Position numbers and translations under genes: made by a program | In this document: one piece after another, positions 21,316 through 32,820 of the stretch | Layout of the letters: each line of letters starts with the position of its first letter | Numbering within the stretch: the stretch's first letter is position 1 | Assembly (NCBI GenBank): GCA_037447655.1 | Contig: JBBHKE010003504.1 | Span: 124,001 to 188,000, forward strand | Direction: 5' to 3' | DNA from: Zygnema cylindricum | Taxonomy: Eukaryota; Streptophyta; Zygnematophyceae; Zygnematales; Zygnemataceae | DNA: 64,000 nucleotides | The notes under the pieces: model-generated | What the model saw: the letters and a program-made list of their open reading frames with translations, nothing else | The model's database searches: none | What the model was told of the DNA's origin: nothing

Positions 21316-21354
21316 CCTAATTCAGCGACGAGTAGCTGTCGTCGCTGAATTAGG
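21316..21354. repeat. Perfect 16-bp hairpin in the transposon left subterminal region
   Basis: CCTAATTCAGCGACGA (21316-21331) and its exact complement (21339-21354) are separated by GTAGCTG. Further GCGACGA or CGTCGCT copies lie at 21155, 21240, 21262 and 21353-21377. The right end has GCGACGAGA/TCTCGTCGC at 37071-37091. Confidence 0.8.
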
Positions 21355-21482
21355 CGACGACAATCTGTCGTCGCTAATTTAGTGACGACCTGCCTGATTT
21401 AGTTATTCCTTATCATAATAATTCAGTCACTAATTTTTTTTTCTTTCCTTACTCCAATCGCAGAGTACCAAAAGGCGAGGCG

Positions 21483-22323
21483 GTGGTGGGTAGAAAGGGT
21501 GGCGCTACTCTAAGAGATAAGGGAGATTACTCTCACCTTATCTTCCCCGGGATTTGGAAAGAGAAGTGTGGCGATAACAAAGGCGTTACCGAGAAGAGGA
21601 AGGAAAGAGTTACCATGGGTTGTCAAGGTTCACGAGGAACTAGTGGACGAATTCTTCCGATTCCAAAAGGCGGGATTGAAATGTCGACTGTCATTGTGGG
21701 AAAAATGGCAAATCACCTCATCGCCGAAATGAAGGAGGAGGGTGCGCCGAAATTTACCCACGACAATGGTGTGAGGTCAAGCCAAAAATCACTCGGCGTT
21801 GGATTCAACGTTTTTTTGAGAAACATAGCATCGTCGCCAGAGCTCAAAAGGGCAACCTACAACTAAGTCCGGAGAAGGAGGAATACATTGAAAGATCCAT
21901 GGCATATCACATGGGCGTACTAAAAAGGGGATTCCAATTGGGTAAGATTCAAATTTCCCTTCCATTTCTTGTTTTTTGTCATATAAAGTTTTGTATTTTG
22001 TTTCCTCTTTTATTGTACTTTCTTGTATTTTATTTCCTTTTGCTTTTCTCTATTTTTATGGTGGATAATAGGTCTCTTTGACGAGGATTTGGTGGAGAAC
22101 ATGGACGAGACGCATTTGATTGTGAATATGAACAATTATAAAACTTTAGGCTTTCGTGGCGACGAGGTTGTTAGATACGCGGACGTTGCGGGCGGCGGAG
22201 AGTCCATGACATTGATGGTATGACTCACAAGGGGAGTGAACGCCCGAATAGAGGCTCCAATGTTAATATTAACGAACCGCGCTCAAAATTACCCAATTAA
22301 AGGCTTTCCCGACGACATACCGG
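21483..22323 (+). pseudogene. Pogo-like transposase exons 1 and 2 (DNA-binding and first catalytic Asp)
   Basis: The best exon 1 end reads RRWIQRFFEKHSIVARA near 21790, a CENP-B/helix-turn-helix type region, then ERSMAYHMGVLKRGFQLG. It is spliced at 21941 with donor GTAAGA; the acceptor AG is at 22070-22071. Exon 2 has VENMDETHLIVNMNNY with the first catalytic Asp, GDEVVRYADVAGGG, a TGA at 22221 where Arg is expected, and ends PDDIPG at 22323 followed by GTAAGTT. The true start is unclear; the open frame 21483-21866 lies in a different frame from the exon 1 end, so a frameshift lies between. The function would be cut-and-paste transposition. Confidence 0.65.
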
Positions 22324-22535
22324 GTAAGTTACATTAAAATTTAAATCCTTGACATTTTGTTCATCTCCCTTATTTTCCTCTAATCTTTACGTAATCCTCT
22401 CCATGAATACGTGTTTTACAGTTTCCTATTGGTTTATAATGCTTCCTCATTTTCCCTTTACCCCTCACTCACTATTTCTCCCTCTCCCCCCCCCTCGCCC
22501 TTCCTCATTCTCTCCCCCTCAAGTAATTCACACCC
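22324..22535 (+). other. Transposase intron 2, left part
   Basis: It begins GTAAGTTACATT and is T/C-rich. It is interrupted at 22536 by the TG start of the Gyp3 LTR. The right part of the intron (about 35823-35839, ending TTTTTTCCTATTGTAG) lies 13.3 kb away. Exon 2 and exon 3 join in frame as P-G-V-C-Y-R. Confidence 0.7.
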
Positions 22536-23839
22536 TGTCAAGCTCGAGTGCTTTTCAGGCACCCCTTTTATTTACTGAGGATTTCCGTACCTTTCCTACC
22601 CGTACTGTTCTCAGACTTCGGAGAAGCAAGCACAACCAGCCGGAAGGATTATCGGATTTCCTCTACGGAACAAGACGCACTTTATTTCGTGCCTAACGGA
22701 GGCCGGACGACAAAGTTCTACCGTCTGAAAGATCGCAGTTCCGTTACATAACACTAGCTTCCACCAGCCCTAGTGGGGGGTACATTGGGGATTGCCACGT
22801 AGACTTCCAGACTGTAATCTAGATTATGCTGTTAGCTGTCTGTAGCAATTCAGTTCAGGTTTAGCTGACCAGTGGGTCATTTATTACATTAAGTCAAAGC
22901 TTGGCACTTCCGTGTCCTTTTAGTACTTTGTCTTAAAAGCTATGGAACAAATAATAACTTCCGGCCGTGGATCTAGCCGTAGTCAGAGGTCCAACTTTTT
23001 GCCCCAAGTGTAGTACACATTATTTTGTCTTATGTCAGTTCGGTTGCCGTTGCTGGCCGCTCATTGGCTAATAGCGTAGGTTTGACTTTTGGACCTGAAA
23101 CTGGACAAGCTTTTGCTGTATAAGGCACTTGGGGCCGAAGGAGACAGGTTGCTTTTCAGTACTGTCTCCTGTGAAAACCCTCAGAAAATCCAACAAACTT
23201 TCTTTTGGAAGAATCTTTGTTTTGTTTGACTCTATTGCCATCTTTGTTTTGGATCTGTCCATTGTGGGAATCATAGTTCGGGCTGGTAGTTGGCACTATC
23301 GTCCCTTTGGGTGATTTTTGGATCTTTCGCTGCTTGAAACTGAGAAGAGTCCGGTCGGTTCCGAACTGCGGACACCGAGGGTTGAAGGAGTACCATACCT
23401 ATTTACACTACCATCGGGAGAGAGTTCGCCCTTGTCTCTTTGTCCTCGTAAATTGTCGGGGTATGTTAAGCTTGCTTCGCCATCTTTTATATCTTCCATC
23501 TTATATTTTATTTCTTTGGTCAAGGTGATATTGTTAAATCTGAAACAACCATTCCTATTTATTTTCTATGTGTCCACGTGGTATTGCATTTATGTATTCG
23601 CTTGTAGTTTCTTTTGCTTTGGCGTGAACTCCCCGGAGTAAAACTACCTCTTCTTTGTATTGAAACAGTGGGTTTTGAGGGAACAAATGCTGTAGACTTC
23701 CCGTGAATAAGTACAGTACTGAAAAGCCACCTGTCTCCTTCCGATTAGAGGGGATAGGAGTTTTTGACTTTATAAGCCCGCCCGGCGTAAGCGAGTTTTG
23801 TTTACTTTCGTTTCTTCTTCTTTCGAGACCTTTGTCATC
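22536..23839 (+). repeat. Gyp3 5' LTR and leader
   Basis: Starts TGTCAAGCTCGAGTGC. Copies occur at 33384-34480 and 34845-35822. A TATA-like TATAAGG is conserved in all three. The LTR end is not resolved; TGGTAGTTGGCACTATC near 23285 may border it. A near-perfect inverted repeat (23135-23165 with 23713-23743) frames part of the leader. The Gag ATG follows at 23840. Confidence 0.7.
23119..23125 (+). promoter_or_regulatory. TATA box of the Gyp3 LTR
   Basis: TATAAGG in GCTGTATAAGGCACTTGGGG. It is preserved in the LTR copies near 33967 and 35428, which supports a functional core promoter rather than a chance match. Confidence 0.5.
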
Positions 23840-26800
23840 ATGGGGGGAGGCGAAGCCCAAGATAAGAATCTCTCCGGTGCCCGGCCGGAAGAACGGGCGA
23901 ATCAAGAAGCGGTGGCACCAGAAGAAGAGTCACATGTTCCCGAAGAATCTGTTTCTTTCACCTCGTCGGCAAACATAGAGCGGTTTCTCCAGGGGATGAT
24001 GCCTGAGCCTGTTAGAGTTGAGACTTCTCCAAAACCGCTCGAACCGCAAACTTCGCCCCCTTTCCCTCCTAGCCTCACTCCTCAACATTTTCCCTCCTTG
24101 GCGGAGGCCTCCCGAACCTTTGCCCCTCTTCCCAAGGAAGAACCTTCCCCAACGCTGGCGCCAGTCTCCACCGAGAGGTCTTCCCTTATGGCACACCATG
24201 TTCGCCCTGACGGAGGGTTCTGGCGACCCGAACACACTGAACTAAAGGTTCCAGAAACCGAACCGGAAGAGTTGTCCAAGGGATTGTGGAGAGCCAGGCC
24301 TACAGATCTAGAAATTCTAGGAGCAGGGATAGCTGATCTGACCGGAGTAGTGGAAAGGGCTAAAGAGCTAGTGAGAATTTTGAAATCTCAGGGCCACGCT
24401 ACGGCGGGGGCTGGACCCGTCACCGTAGATTGGGAGGCTTTGGAGGAAGAACGGAGAAAGTTGTGGGAGCAGGAATTGAACCTCATCCGGGAAGCTCGGC
24501 GGAGGTCAAGTGGGATCCTCCGTGGGCGGATTCCTCAAATACCAGTAGTGGAACCCCCGTCCGGAGCTCAACCTCAGGCTCCTTCCTCGGAGACTGGTCA
24601 GGAACCTCCTCTTCAGCTGAAAAAAGGGACAGACACAAGACCTAATATTGGGTGTTTGGGTGCAGATTCACCGTCTGAATTCGCAGCAGCTCCACGGGGA
24701 GAGCCTACTTTTGTTTTGGTGGAGGTTTCTGAAGCTGTTGAGGCCTTAGTGGAGTTGCGACCAGACGAAAGAATTCAGATACCCTTGAGACCGCCTACAC
24801 CTCCTTCCCCTCCACCTAGACTGTCCCCTGATCCTCCTCATCCTTCTACCTTTCACTCCCAAGATCCGGCAGCAGAACCCCGGGCCAATCCCATCTCCTC
24901 TCCCTCACCTTCCGTTTCCCTTACGGGAGCAGACCGTGGGTCACCAGGTCCTCTGAATTTACCCTACAAGTCAGACGTCTATTCTCCTCCTCACCGGCGT
25001 TCCCCATCCTGTAGTTCCGGAACTCCGCCCCCTGAAACCTCCCGAAGACGGTCCCGGAAACAGACCCCTTTCCGGAGAAGAACTCCTTCTCCTTAGAACA
25101 GGCCTTCGTCGTCTTCTTCTCCATCCCTGCCCAGAGATCAACCTTTGAACAAACCTCGGATCCACATCCCTTCAGAGGAGGAGGTTCTTAGGGACGAAAG
25201 GTATTCCCGTGGATATCGAGGAGTGGACGAAGGGGAGTGGGCCCTTCCTTCTGCGACACCAGACGAGACAAGTCTTTCGACGCAGCTACCATCTCCACCC
25301 AAGAGGCCAGGAGTTCTTCCCGAGAGGAATACCCTTCCTCCAGCCATCCTTTCAGGGGTTGGTACTTCCTCGACGGGAGGAGGATCCACACCTCGCAGAG
25401 CAGCACCTCCTACCAGAGGAGAAGGCGGTCCCGGTCCTGAAAAAGAGGACAAAGGGGTCACTTCGCCGGCATAGTTCGTCAATCCCACCAGCATTTCCTT
25501 TTCTCAGTTCACCCAATCAGCGGAAGAAAAGAAAGAAATGGAGGATATTCGAATAATTACAGGGGACAGCTCGGGGATCGCTTTCTCAGATTTCGAGTTG
25601 TTGTGGAAATCGTTCACCCAATCAGAAATCAATAAGTGTCGGGGAGGAGCGGTGCCGGATGACTTCGAGACGACCCTCTTCCCCATGATGGTCAACTACC
25701 TCTCTGGAGGGGCGTTGGCAGACTTTTAGGAGCGTCAACCTCTTTTGATGGCTCCTAGCATCAAGATATCTGATCCCACTCTCGATGCGGCCGTTTTTCA
25801 AGCGGAGGCTGACTTGGCTTCAGCGGCGGCCACATCGTGACAACCACATTCACCGATGATATGAAATTGCAGGCCCAAGGAAGGGCCTATGTTAACCAGC
25901 TGCAAGCTATTCAGGCAGCTCGGGCGGCAACACGCATGGTTGCTAATCCCACCCCTTGTACCACTCTTCTGAATATCTGGCGACTCCTCTACACCGAGAG
26001 GAACGAATCGGCCATCAAGCAATTCACAGATTTCCGATGCCTAAAGAGCGAGAAACCCCAAACTCTCTTCAATCGTCTATCAAGCCTGTGCCAGAAAACT
26101 AAGCTGTCGACCATTGATCTTCCTGCAATGGCCACGAAGTGTTTCATTGCTGTCCGTAATTCCTTCGAACCGACAGGGCAGACTGCCTTGGATAACTGGA
26201 TTGCAGGACAGGCAATCCAGGACATAAATCCCACGGCCAAGGACATTTCCTTGGTGGCCATGAAGTTATACGACCACTTCGTTCACAGTGAGGCTAGGGA
26301 AAAAGCCGTGACCGGCAAGGCAAGAGCAAATTTTGCAGGGTTCGCCGGAGAGACTTCCTTAAGTGGGGAAGAACAAGCGGAACTCCAAGCTTTGCGGAAG
26401 CTTAAAGAGAAACAAACTGTGGACAGCGGGCCCGAACCTGCAATGGGGGCAGACGATCGGGTAATTCTGTATAATTGCCTAAATTGTCAACAACCGAACA
26501 TGGATGGAAACGCTGCAGCAGGAAACTCAAACCAGAGCTAGCCCTCAAGCTGAAAGAATGGGATGTAGAGCGTTCAGAAAGGAGCCAGAAGCAGCATGAA
26601 GAACGGCTCAAAGGAGCTGGGGGGGGGGGAGGGAACACCGGTCACTAAGAACAATTACCGACCCACTCCACGGAGCGAAACTTCAAAAATGTCCCAGTCT
26701 CAACTGCGGCAAATCAAACTGCCCAAGTTTGACGATGCTCAGATCTCCAACGAGATTCGGAGCAAGTATACCAGCGAGGGTCACAAATGCGAGGCCTGTG

Positions 26801-26853
26801 GTTTTATGGGGCACAAGGAGGGGCAATGTTTCCGGAAGAACGAGATCGCGTAG
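23840..26853 (+). pseudogene. Gyp3 gag, long Pro-rich N-terminus and one CCHC knuckle
   Basis: ATG at 23840 (MGGGEAQDKNLSG). Frame 2 is open to a TAG at 25094 and continues with only TAG stops at 25472 and 25727 to about 25835. This part is rich in Pro, Ser, Glu and Arg and looks disordered. The capsid-like part follows in frame 1 from about 25837 (LQAIQAARAATRM, LFNRLSSLCQKTKL). Another frameshifted stretch lies near 26500-26620, ending at a run of 11 G (26619-26629). The knuckle CEACGFMGHKEGQC is at 26788-26829. A TAG at 26851 precedes the next open frame in the same phase. Confidence 0.7.
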
Positions 26854-26856
26854 GAA

Positions 26857-28470
26857 ATGATGCAATTTGCTCTGTTCACGGGAGGAGGAGAGACTGTCGT
26901 TAACCCTCTTCCCCTACAACTTCTTTACCCTTGGGAGCGCCCAGTGCTGCCTACACCAGTAACACTAGAACAATTAACAACTGCCCCAGCAAGACTGACA
27001 CCGGAGATAATAATCCAACAGCAGAGTCAGCAGATGGCTGCCATGGCTGCAGAATTGGCTGCTCTTCGTTTGGGATCGACTTACTGGCCTGCTCCTCTTA
27101 CTGCAGTGCAACGACTCCAAAGACAAAAGCAAGAGTTACTACAAAAGCTAGCGGAGCTTGAGCTTCAAAGCACATCGGGTCCTAACGAAGATGATATGAT
27201 GGGCTGGGATTTGGAACCCCCAAATGCCCACCATGCAAGCAGTTTACTTCACGGAGCGTGGAATGTGGGAGTGGGAGATGGTCGTAGACAACTCCGCTTT
27301 TCAACCTCTGATCAGAGGAGAGACAGGCAGAAAATGAGCAAGGAGGACCACAACCAGAAGGCCACCGGGCCTTTATCTTTCAAGCCCCGGGCAGTAGTGC
27401 TGAACAATGACACAGGTCTTGGAATCAAGCCCACCCAACCTCCTCCTCCTCCTCTTAAGCCTAAACTGTCTCCCGGTTTCGAGAATTACAAGAGCGAGAA
27501 ACTACAGCAGGAGAAGAAATCACTGGAAGAGGACAAACTGAGCACTCAGGACTGGTTTGAGCGGTTCCTGGCCGAACGTCCGGACGAGGAGGCACCCAAA
27601 ACCCCACCAATGCCCGATTCCGGTTCGGAAAGTGATTACAACGAGGGGAACGAAAAGGAACTGGAGCCAGATTCGCCGGCTTCCTCTCCGAGAGTCCCAC
27701 TCCCTTATTCAAAGCCTGCTGTCATGCTAGTACGGCACCTTATGCCATACGCCTTGACTCATGTTAAGACCCTCGCTTCCTCCCATAATCTGCCCGAAGA
27801 TATCCTCATTCAGGCCTTGGGAGAAGAAATTCATTCTGGCAAGAACAAAGTCAACCGGGCAACACCAACCACGACGGTATATTTGTCAGCAGAGCCTAAA
27901 ACTCCTATGGTGGATAGGGACTACAAAACCTTGTCTGTAGCGCTCATTCTAAACCGGACGGGCAACTTCAAGCTTAATATGTACGGCGTGTACCAAGATG
28001 CTGTGGTCGACACCGGAGCACTTCCAAACCTTATTACCACTTCCGCACTGCAGAAAATGCCGGGTGAACTCAGACCCCAAATCTGCCCAAGTAACATCTG
28101 CTTAAGCACGGTCAGCAGCGGCAGTCAACCCGTCCATGGAATCATCAAAGCCATGAACATTGAATTCTCCAATGATGTAGGACAGAAGGTGAAAATTGAA
28201 CTTCTTTTCTTAGTGGTAGAGGGGAATCAGTTTGAAATCATGTTGGGAATGGCTACTTGGACACGGATGAATATGAGTTTAAGTGTTTGGAAAAAGAAAT
28301 GTACAGTTTGGGACCTAGGAAATCCCGAAGGCACCAAAGTTGTGATTCCTTTGGATTTATGGAACCGAGGGAAGACCAATGTTCCGGTGTCTGGCGGTTA
28401 TCCAGTGTATTCCACTTCCTCTCCGGCGGAGTTGTTCGCCAGTTCAATAGATATCGCAGGAGACATCTAG
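26857..28470 (+). CDS. Gyp3 linker and aspartic protease, 537-codon open frame
   Basis: Continuous with Gag except for one TAG. The first 350 residues are Gln-, Pro- and charge-rich, including a Q-rich helical stretch (QQQSQQMAAMAAELAALR). The protease core is VVDTGALPNLIT with the catalytic Asp at 28009-28011. A second conserved segment, GNQFEIMLGMATW, lies near 28225 and corresponds to the region before the C-terminal helix of gypsy proteases. The frame ends with TAG at 28468. The protein would process the polyprotein inside particles. Its separation from DNMT by about 180 bp with stops is probably decay. Confidence 0.75.
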   Translation: MMQFALFTGGGETVVNPLPLQLLYPWERPVLPTPVTLEQLTTAPARLTPEIIIQQQSQQMAAMAAELAALRLGSTYWPAPLTAVQRLQRQKQELLQKLAELELQSTSGPNEDDMMGWDLEPPNAHHASSLLHGAWNVGVGDGRRQLRFSTSDQRRDRQKMSKEDHNQKATGPLSFKPRAVVLNNDTGLGIKPTQPPPPPLKPKLSPGFENYKSEKLQQEKKSLEEDKLSTQDWFERFLAERPDEEAPKTPPMPDSGSESDYNEGNEKELEPDSPASSPRVPLPYSKPAVMLVRHLMPYALTHVKTLASSHNLPEDILIQALGEEIHSGKNKVNRATPTTTVYLSAEPKTPMVDRDYKTLSVALILNRTGNFKLNMYGVYQDAVVDTGALPNLITTSALQKMPGELRPQICPSNICLSTVSSGSQPVHGIIKAMNIEFSNDVGQKVKIELLFLVVEGNQFEIMLGMATWTRMNMSLSVWKKKCTVWDLGNPEGTKVVIPLDLWNRGKTNVPVSGGYPVYSTSSPAELFASSIDIAGDI

Positions 28471-28646
28471 CAATTCCTGATTTCCAAGCGGTGGGAATGG
28501 GAATACACAAATAGATTATCGCAGGTGGCAAAACTCCGGCGGGGAGTAGATCAAGCTTTCTCAGCCTTATTATTACTGAAACAGATTCGACAACCTGGTC
28601 AAATGTTTTCCAAACCAAGCCTGGTAACGAGGACTTCAATCGACAA

Positions 28647-29645
28647 GTGGTGTCATTGACAGTTCCCGACACCGGACTTCGTATTTTATCTTTATTTTTA
28701 GGAATTAGTTCCGACTTGGAAGCAGTTTTGAAATCAGGATATCGGGTGGAGTCATATACAGCAGTGGAGATTTCGCCGGGAGCACGGGCTGTCAGCGAAC
28801 ATCACCTTCATCAGCTGCACCGCCTATATCCTCAACAGCTCCCAGTGTTTTCCATTTCCAAAGCTCACCGGAGTCTTCCCCTGAATGTGGATAACATTAT
28901 GGCACCCTATTTAGCTAATCTGGGCAGAATTGATCTGGTTGTGGCAGGATGGCCTTGTCAAGGATACTCCCTCGCACGACAAGGAAAAGGGCATCAAGAC
29001 CGCAGGAGTAGCACCTTTTACCAAATGATTACAATAATATCGTGGATTCAGCAGCTCCAGGACACACCAGTGGGGTACATCATGGAGAACGTCCACCCGG
29101 GGGATGATAAACGAATACAGGTTGCAGACAGCTAGAAACAAATAACCTGGACTTTGGGAGCTCCTTTGGTTTTTGACGCTGCTCAGATAGGATCTCGAGC
29201 ACACAGACTCCGGGCATATCGGACCAATATGATCTCGCTTCCGGTACTCCGGCAACTGTTGGATAAACAGACCCCCAACCCTCAGACTTCCGTATAACAC
29301 ATACTTGGAGAAGGGAGACTAGCCACACCTGTAACCAAACCAGATCGTCCTCCTTTCTTCCAATGCAACACACCCGGAACTCCTCGCTGAGCCCTCCTCA
29401 CGTTGGTATCTTTTCCTCACAGTCATGCCTACAGAAACGGAGCAGCTGGGATGATTTTTGACAGCAAGGACGGAATTTGGACGACACCGACAATTTAGGA
29501 ACAAGAACAAGCCATAGGATTCCATCCGGGAACGACGGCCGCACCAGGTATTTCAGACCTGCAAAGATACAGCTTAATCGGGCAGAGCATGGATTTGAAT
29601 GCCATTACCTGGGTTACAAAACACGCTCTAGCATATTCCAGTCTC
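28647..29645 (+). pseudogene. Gyp3 DNA cytosine-5 methyltransferase, nonsense-interrupted
   Basis: A single frame covers the domain. The motif I region is LSLFLGIS (expected DLFxGxG, so the Asp is not conserved). Motif IV is AGWPCQGYS with the catalytic Cys at 28956-28958. Motif VI is ENV at 29085-29093. The motif VIII-like block SRAHRLRAYRTNM near 29190 matches Gyp1 and the DNMT3 pattern. LLTLVSFPHSHAY near 29393 matches Gyp1 LPTLVAYPHSHAY. Motif IX/X is EQEQAIGFHPGTT and LIGQSMDL (29505-29600). Stops at 29133, 29295, 29388 and 29496 interrupt it, with no frameshift. Unlike Gyp1 it keeps the Pro-Cys dipeptide. It lies between protease and RT, as in Gyp1. Confidence 0.85.
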
Positions 29646-31400
29646 CATTCTCCTGATTCCCGCAGAAGTTACCTTCAAGCTCCAAAATTGTTCTCAATGC
29701 AAGCCACTTTGCAGCTTAAAGGGGGGAGACAGAGGAGAAAAATTCTACACCCAGGAATTCCTTCAGTGGGGGGGAAAAGTAGTTCAGAAAGGGACAGCTT
29801 AGCAGAAGTTGTCAGCAGTAAAGTATTATCCGAAGGAGTAGATGCGGATCCACCGGTTGGGCTAGAGTTCGATATTAATCTTTGGGGGAGATCACCGGAA
29901 GCCTGGGCCGCAGTTGAGCCGGGAAAGATGGACTGGACTCTGGGGGAGCAGCTGGACCCTGAGCAGAAAGAACAGCTAACGGAACTCTTGGCCAAAAACA
30001 ATCAGGTTTTCTCTTGGTCAGAGACCGATGTCGGAATATACAAAGGAACCCCCTTTCGTATTGACCTGATCAACGAATCCGCAACTGTTTGGCAGAAACA
30101 GTACCCTCTCAGCTTCAAGGAGAAGGAGTTTATCACCGCAAAGGTCCAAACTTTGGTAGACGCCGGGTTGGTTCAGGAAAGCATAGGAAACCATGGGTTT
30201 GCTTCCCCAACAGTTCTCCCTCCTAAGAAGGATTCATCTGGGAAAAATGTAGATTTTCGTATGTGTGGAGATTACCGCATGCTGAACACGGCCACCATTC
30301 CTGACCGTTATCCAATGCCAACCTTGGAAGATATTTTCGACTCTCTTGCCGGGGCCACCATCTTCTCCACACTGGATATGAAGAATGGATTTCACCAAAT
30401 TGCCATGGAACCAAAACACCGGGAGAGAACGACATTCTGGGCCGGATCCAGACTTTATGAGTGGCTTTATATGCCCTTCAGACTGAAGAATGCACCAGCC
30501 AAGTTCCAACGAGCCATAGACAAAGCGTTCCGAGGAATTGATTGTGCCCGGTGCTACATCGACGATGTGATAATATTCTCAAAGACCTTTGAGGAACACC
30601 TGGAGCATATCCAGATCATTCTCCGGGCCCTTCAAGCAGCGGGCTTGAAATGTCACCCGGGCAAAAGTATTTTTGGGGTGCAGAAAATTATTTACCTCGG
30701 ACATAAGGTGACTCCTGGGACAGTGGGTCCTCATATAGTTAAGGTTGCAGCCCTTGACGCTCTTCCTCCCTCGCAGGACATTTCTGCCTTGCGCACCTTT
30801 CTCGGCCTGGCCAACTACTAGCGCATGTTTATTCCTGAGTTCAGTAGTCACGCCCAGACCCTAAATAAGCTATTGCGGAAAGATCAAGAATGGCTGTGGG
30901 CCGAGGAACAGTAGATCGCTTTCCAGTTCTTGTAAGATGCCCTGAAGGAACACCCAGTGCTCCGGATGCCTGATCACCTGAGACCTTTCCTTCTTTACAG
31001 TGATTGGAGCAGGTTTGGATTGGGTGCGGTTTTGGCCCAAGTTGACGACGCCGGAGCCGAGTATGTGGTGGCTTATGCCAGCCGGAGCAACAACCGAGCT
31101 GAGGGGAATTATAACAATTACCATGGAGAGCTTTTGGCAGCTGTGTGAGCCATCCAGCATTTCATGCCCTATTTGTACGGGGTCCCTTTCACACTAATAA
31201 CCAACCACCAACCCCTGAAATGGATCATGGAGAATGACAAGTTGACTGGCAAACTCGCCAGATGGGTGCTTATCCTGCAAGAATATGATTTCAGCATCGT
31301 TCACCGGGCAGGGGAAATCCATGGGAATGCCGACAAACTTAGCCGAAACCCTGATCCTTCTACGCTGGATTCCACCGGCGCTCGGCATGACGAAGACCCG
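29646..31400 (+). pseudogene. Gyp3 reverse transcriptase and RNase H
   Basis: RT landmarks are FRMCGDYRMLNTATIPDRY near 30257, LDMKNGFHQIAM near 30373, YIDDVIIF near 30556 and LRTFLGLANY before a TAG at 30819. RNase H continues in the same frame with YSDWSRFGLGAVLAQ, YASRSNNRAEGNYN, TNHQPLKWIM and LSRNPDPS. Nonsense codons at 30819, 30912, 30933 and 31146 (TGA where Trp is expected) are the only breaks. The catalytic YIDD and most RNase H positions survive. The N-terminal spacer 29646-29990 is Lys/Arg- and Gly-rich without a recognised fold. Confidence 0.88.
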
Positions 31401-32820
31401 GAAATCAGTTTGGGACTCATTCGAGCATCCTCTGCTTTAATTTGGCTTCCTCCATCGAGGGGGGCACTGACCACCTTTGCAACAGATGTTGAGGGGCAGG
31501 CACCCATTGGATCCAGACGGAAAGACATCTGGAACGACTTTGAGGCTCTCCAATCCATCCAGCAGGGGTCCCCTCTTCCCCATTTGGCTGGAGGTCAATT
31601 GTCCCGAGTGCAGACCCGGATGGCGGCGTATGAATGGGACCGAGGTGTTCTCCTCCGGAAATGGTCAGACGGTACGAGGAAAGTGGTTCCTCCCCCATCA
31701 GATCGAGAAACTCTGATTACTAATCTCCACAAGCAATGTGGACACTGCGGGCAGAAGCGGACCACTTCCCTAGTTACAGGCTCGTATTCGTGGCATGGGT
31801 TGCGGGCCCAAGTCAACCGAATCGTACAGACTTGCTCTTCCTGCGATCGAGTTAAGGCCTCCTTTGACAAAAAAGGCGGGACTGAGCTGCATTCTCTCCC
31901 TATCCGGGGGATGTTTTATCGGTGGTCTTTGGATCTTTTAGGACCTCTTCCGACTAGCAGACGTGGGAATCGTTTCGTCCTTGTCATGATTAAACATTTC
32001 TCAAAATGGATAGAGCTTGTGGTTTTGCCCCAAAAGGAGTCCAAGTCCATCGCCGATGCTTTCTTGCAGAGGATCTTGTCACAATTTGGAGCGCCCGCAG
32101 AGGTCCTGACAGACCAGGGATCGGAATTCGCCGGAGAATTTACAAATCTTTTGGAGAAATGCCTCATCGACCATCGACTTACCAGTCACGACCACCCTCA
32201 AGCCGACGGTTTGGCCGAAAGGTGCGTACAAACAGTGAAGCGGTCACTACGGAAATATGCCGTGGAAGAGGACTTAGGAGAATGGGACAAATGGGTACCT
32301 TGGATTGCCATGGGATACAGATTCAGCAGACAGGCTTTCCTCCACTCCTATAGTCCTTACTTCATCTTATTCGGACGGCATCCCATTCTGCCCGGGGCTG
32401 CCTCGGCCTAAGCTGTGGTCCTCTCGGAAATGGATCAAAAAGGGACTGTCGAAAAATTGATCGCCGATCCTGCCAAGATCTTCCACCGAGAGATGCCTCT
32501 CGCCATGGGGAATTTACAGGCGGCACAACACTGGGATCAATTGTGGTATTCCCAGCGCCGGAACGGGGATTATGTGCCTAGACAGCGACGGATTATGCCG
32601 GGAGATTTTGTATATCGAATGCAACAGAAAAAGGACACGCTTGACATTTCTGCCGGGCGGGTGATTTTGAAAGTGGTGGAAGTCTCAAACAAGGGAGTTC
32701 TGACTTTGGAGGGGAAAGATGGTCGAAGAATTAAAGAGAATCAGATCAATGTGGCTCCTTGCCATCTCCGAGGATTGGAAGACGAACCCACTTTCCACAT
32801 GACTTACTTTGCCGATCCCC
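31401..32820 (+). pseudogene. Gyp3 integrase
   Basis: The zinc domain HKQCGHCG...CSSCDRVK near 31730-31857 has all ligands. The catalytic core has SLDLLGPLP, LTDQGSEF and GLAERCVQT, so Asp, Asp and Glu are all present. The C-terminal part LFGRHPILPG is followed by TAA at 32409 and continues in frame with FHREMPLAMGNLQAA and a basic, beta-rich tail that corresponds to Gyp1. The TAA is the only disruption seen. A PHD finger follows. Confidence 0.85.

Noticed and set aside
24430-25560. Numerous open frames on both strands of the Gyp3 gag N-terminus
   Set aside because: GC-rich, Pro/Ser/Arg-coding sequence leaves several frames open by composition; only frame 2 is continuous with the ATG at 23840.
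15822-31148. Possible nonstandard genetic code with TAG/TAA read as Gln
   Set aside because: In-frame stops also replace Glu (45375), Trp (31146, near 42148) and Arg (22221), TGA is among them, and long frames end normally at TAG, TAA and TGA. Decay explains them better.
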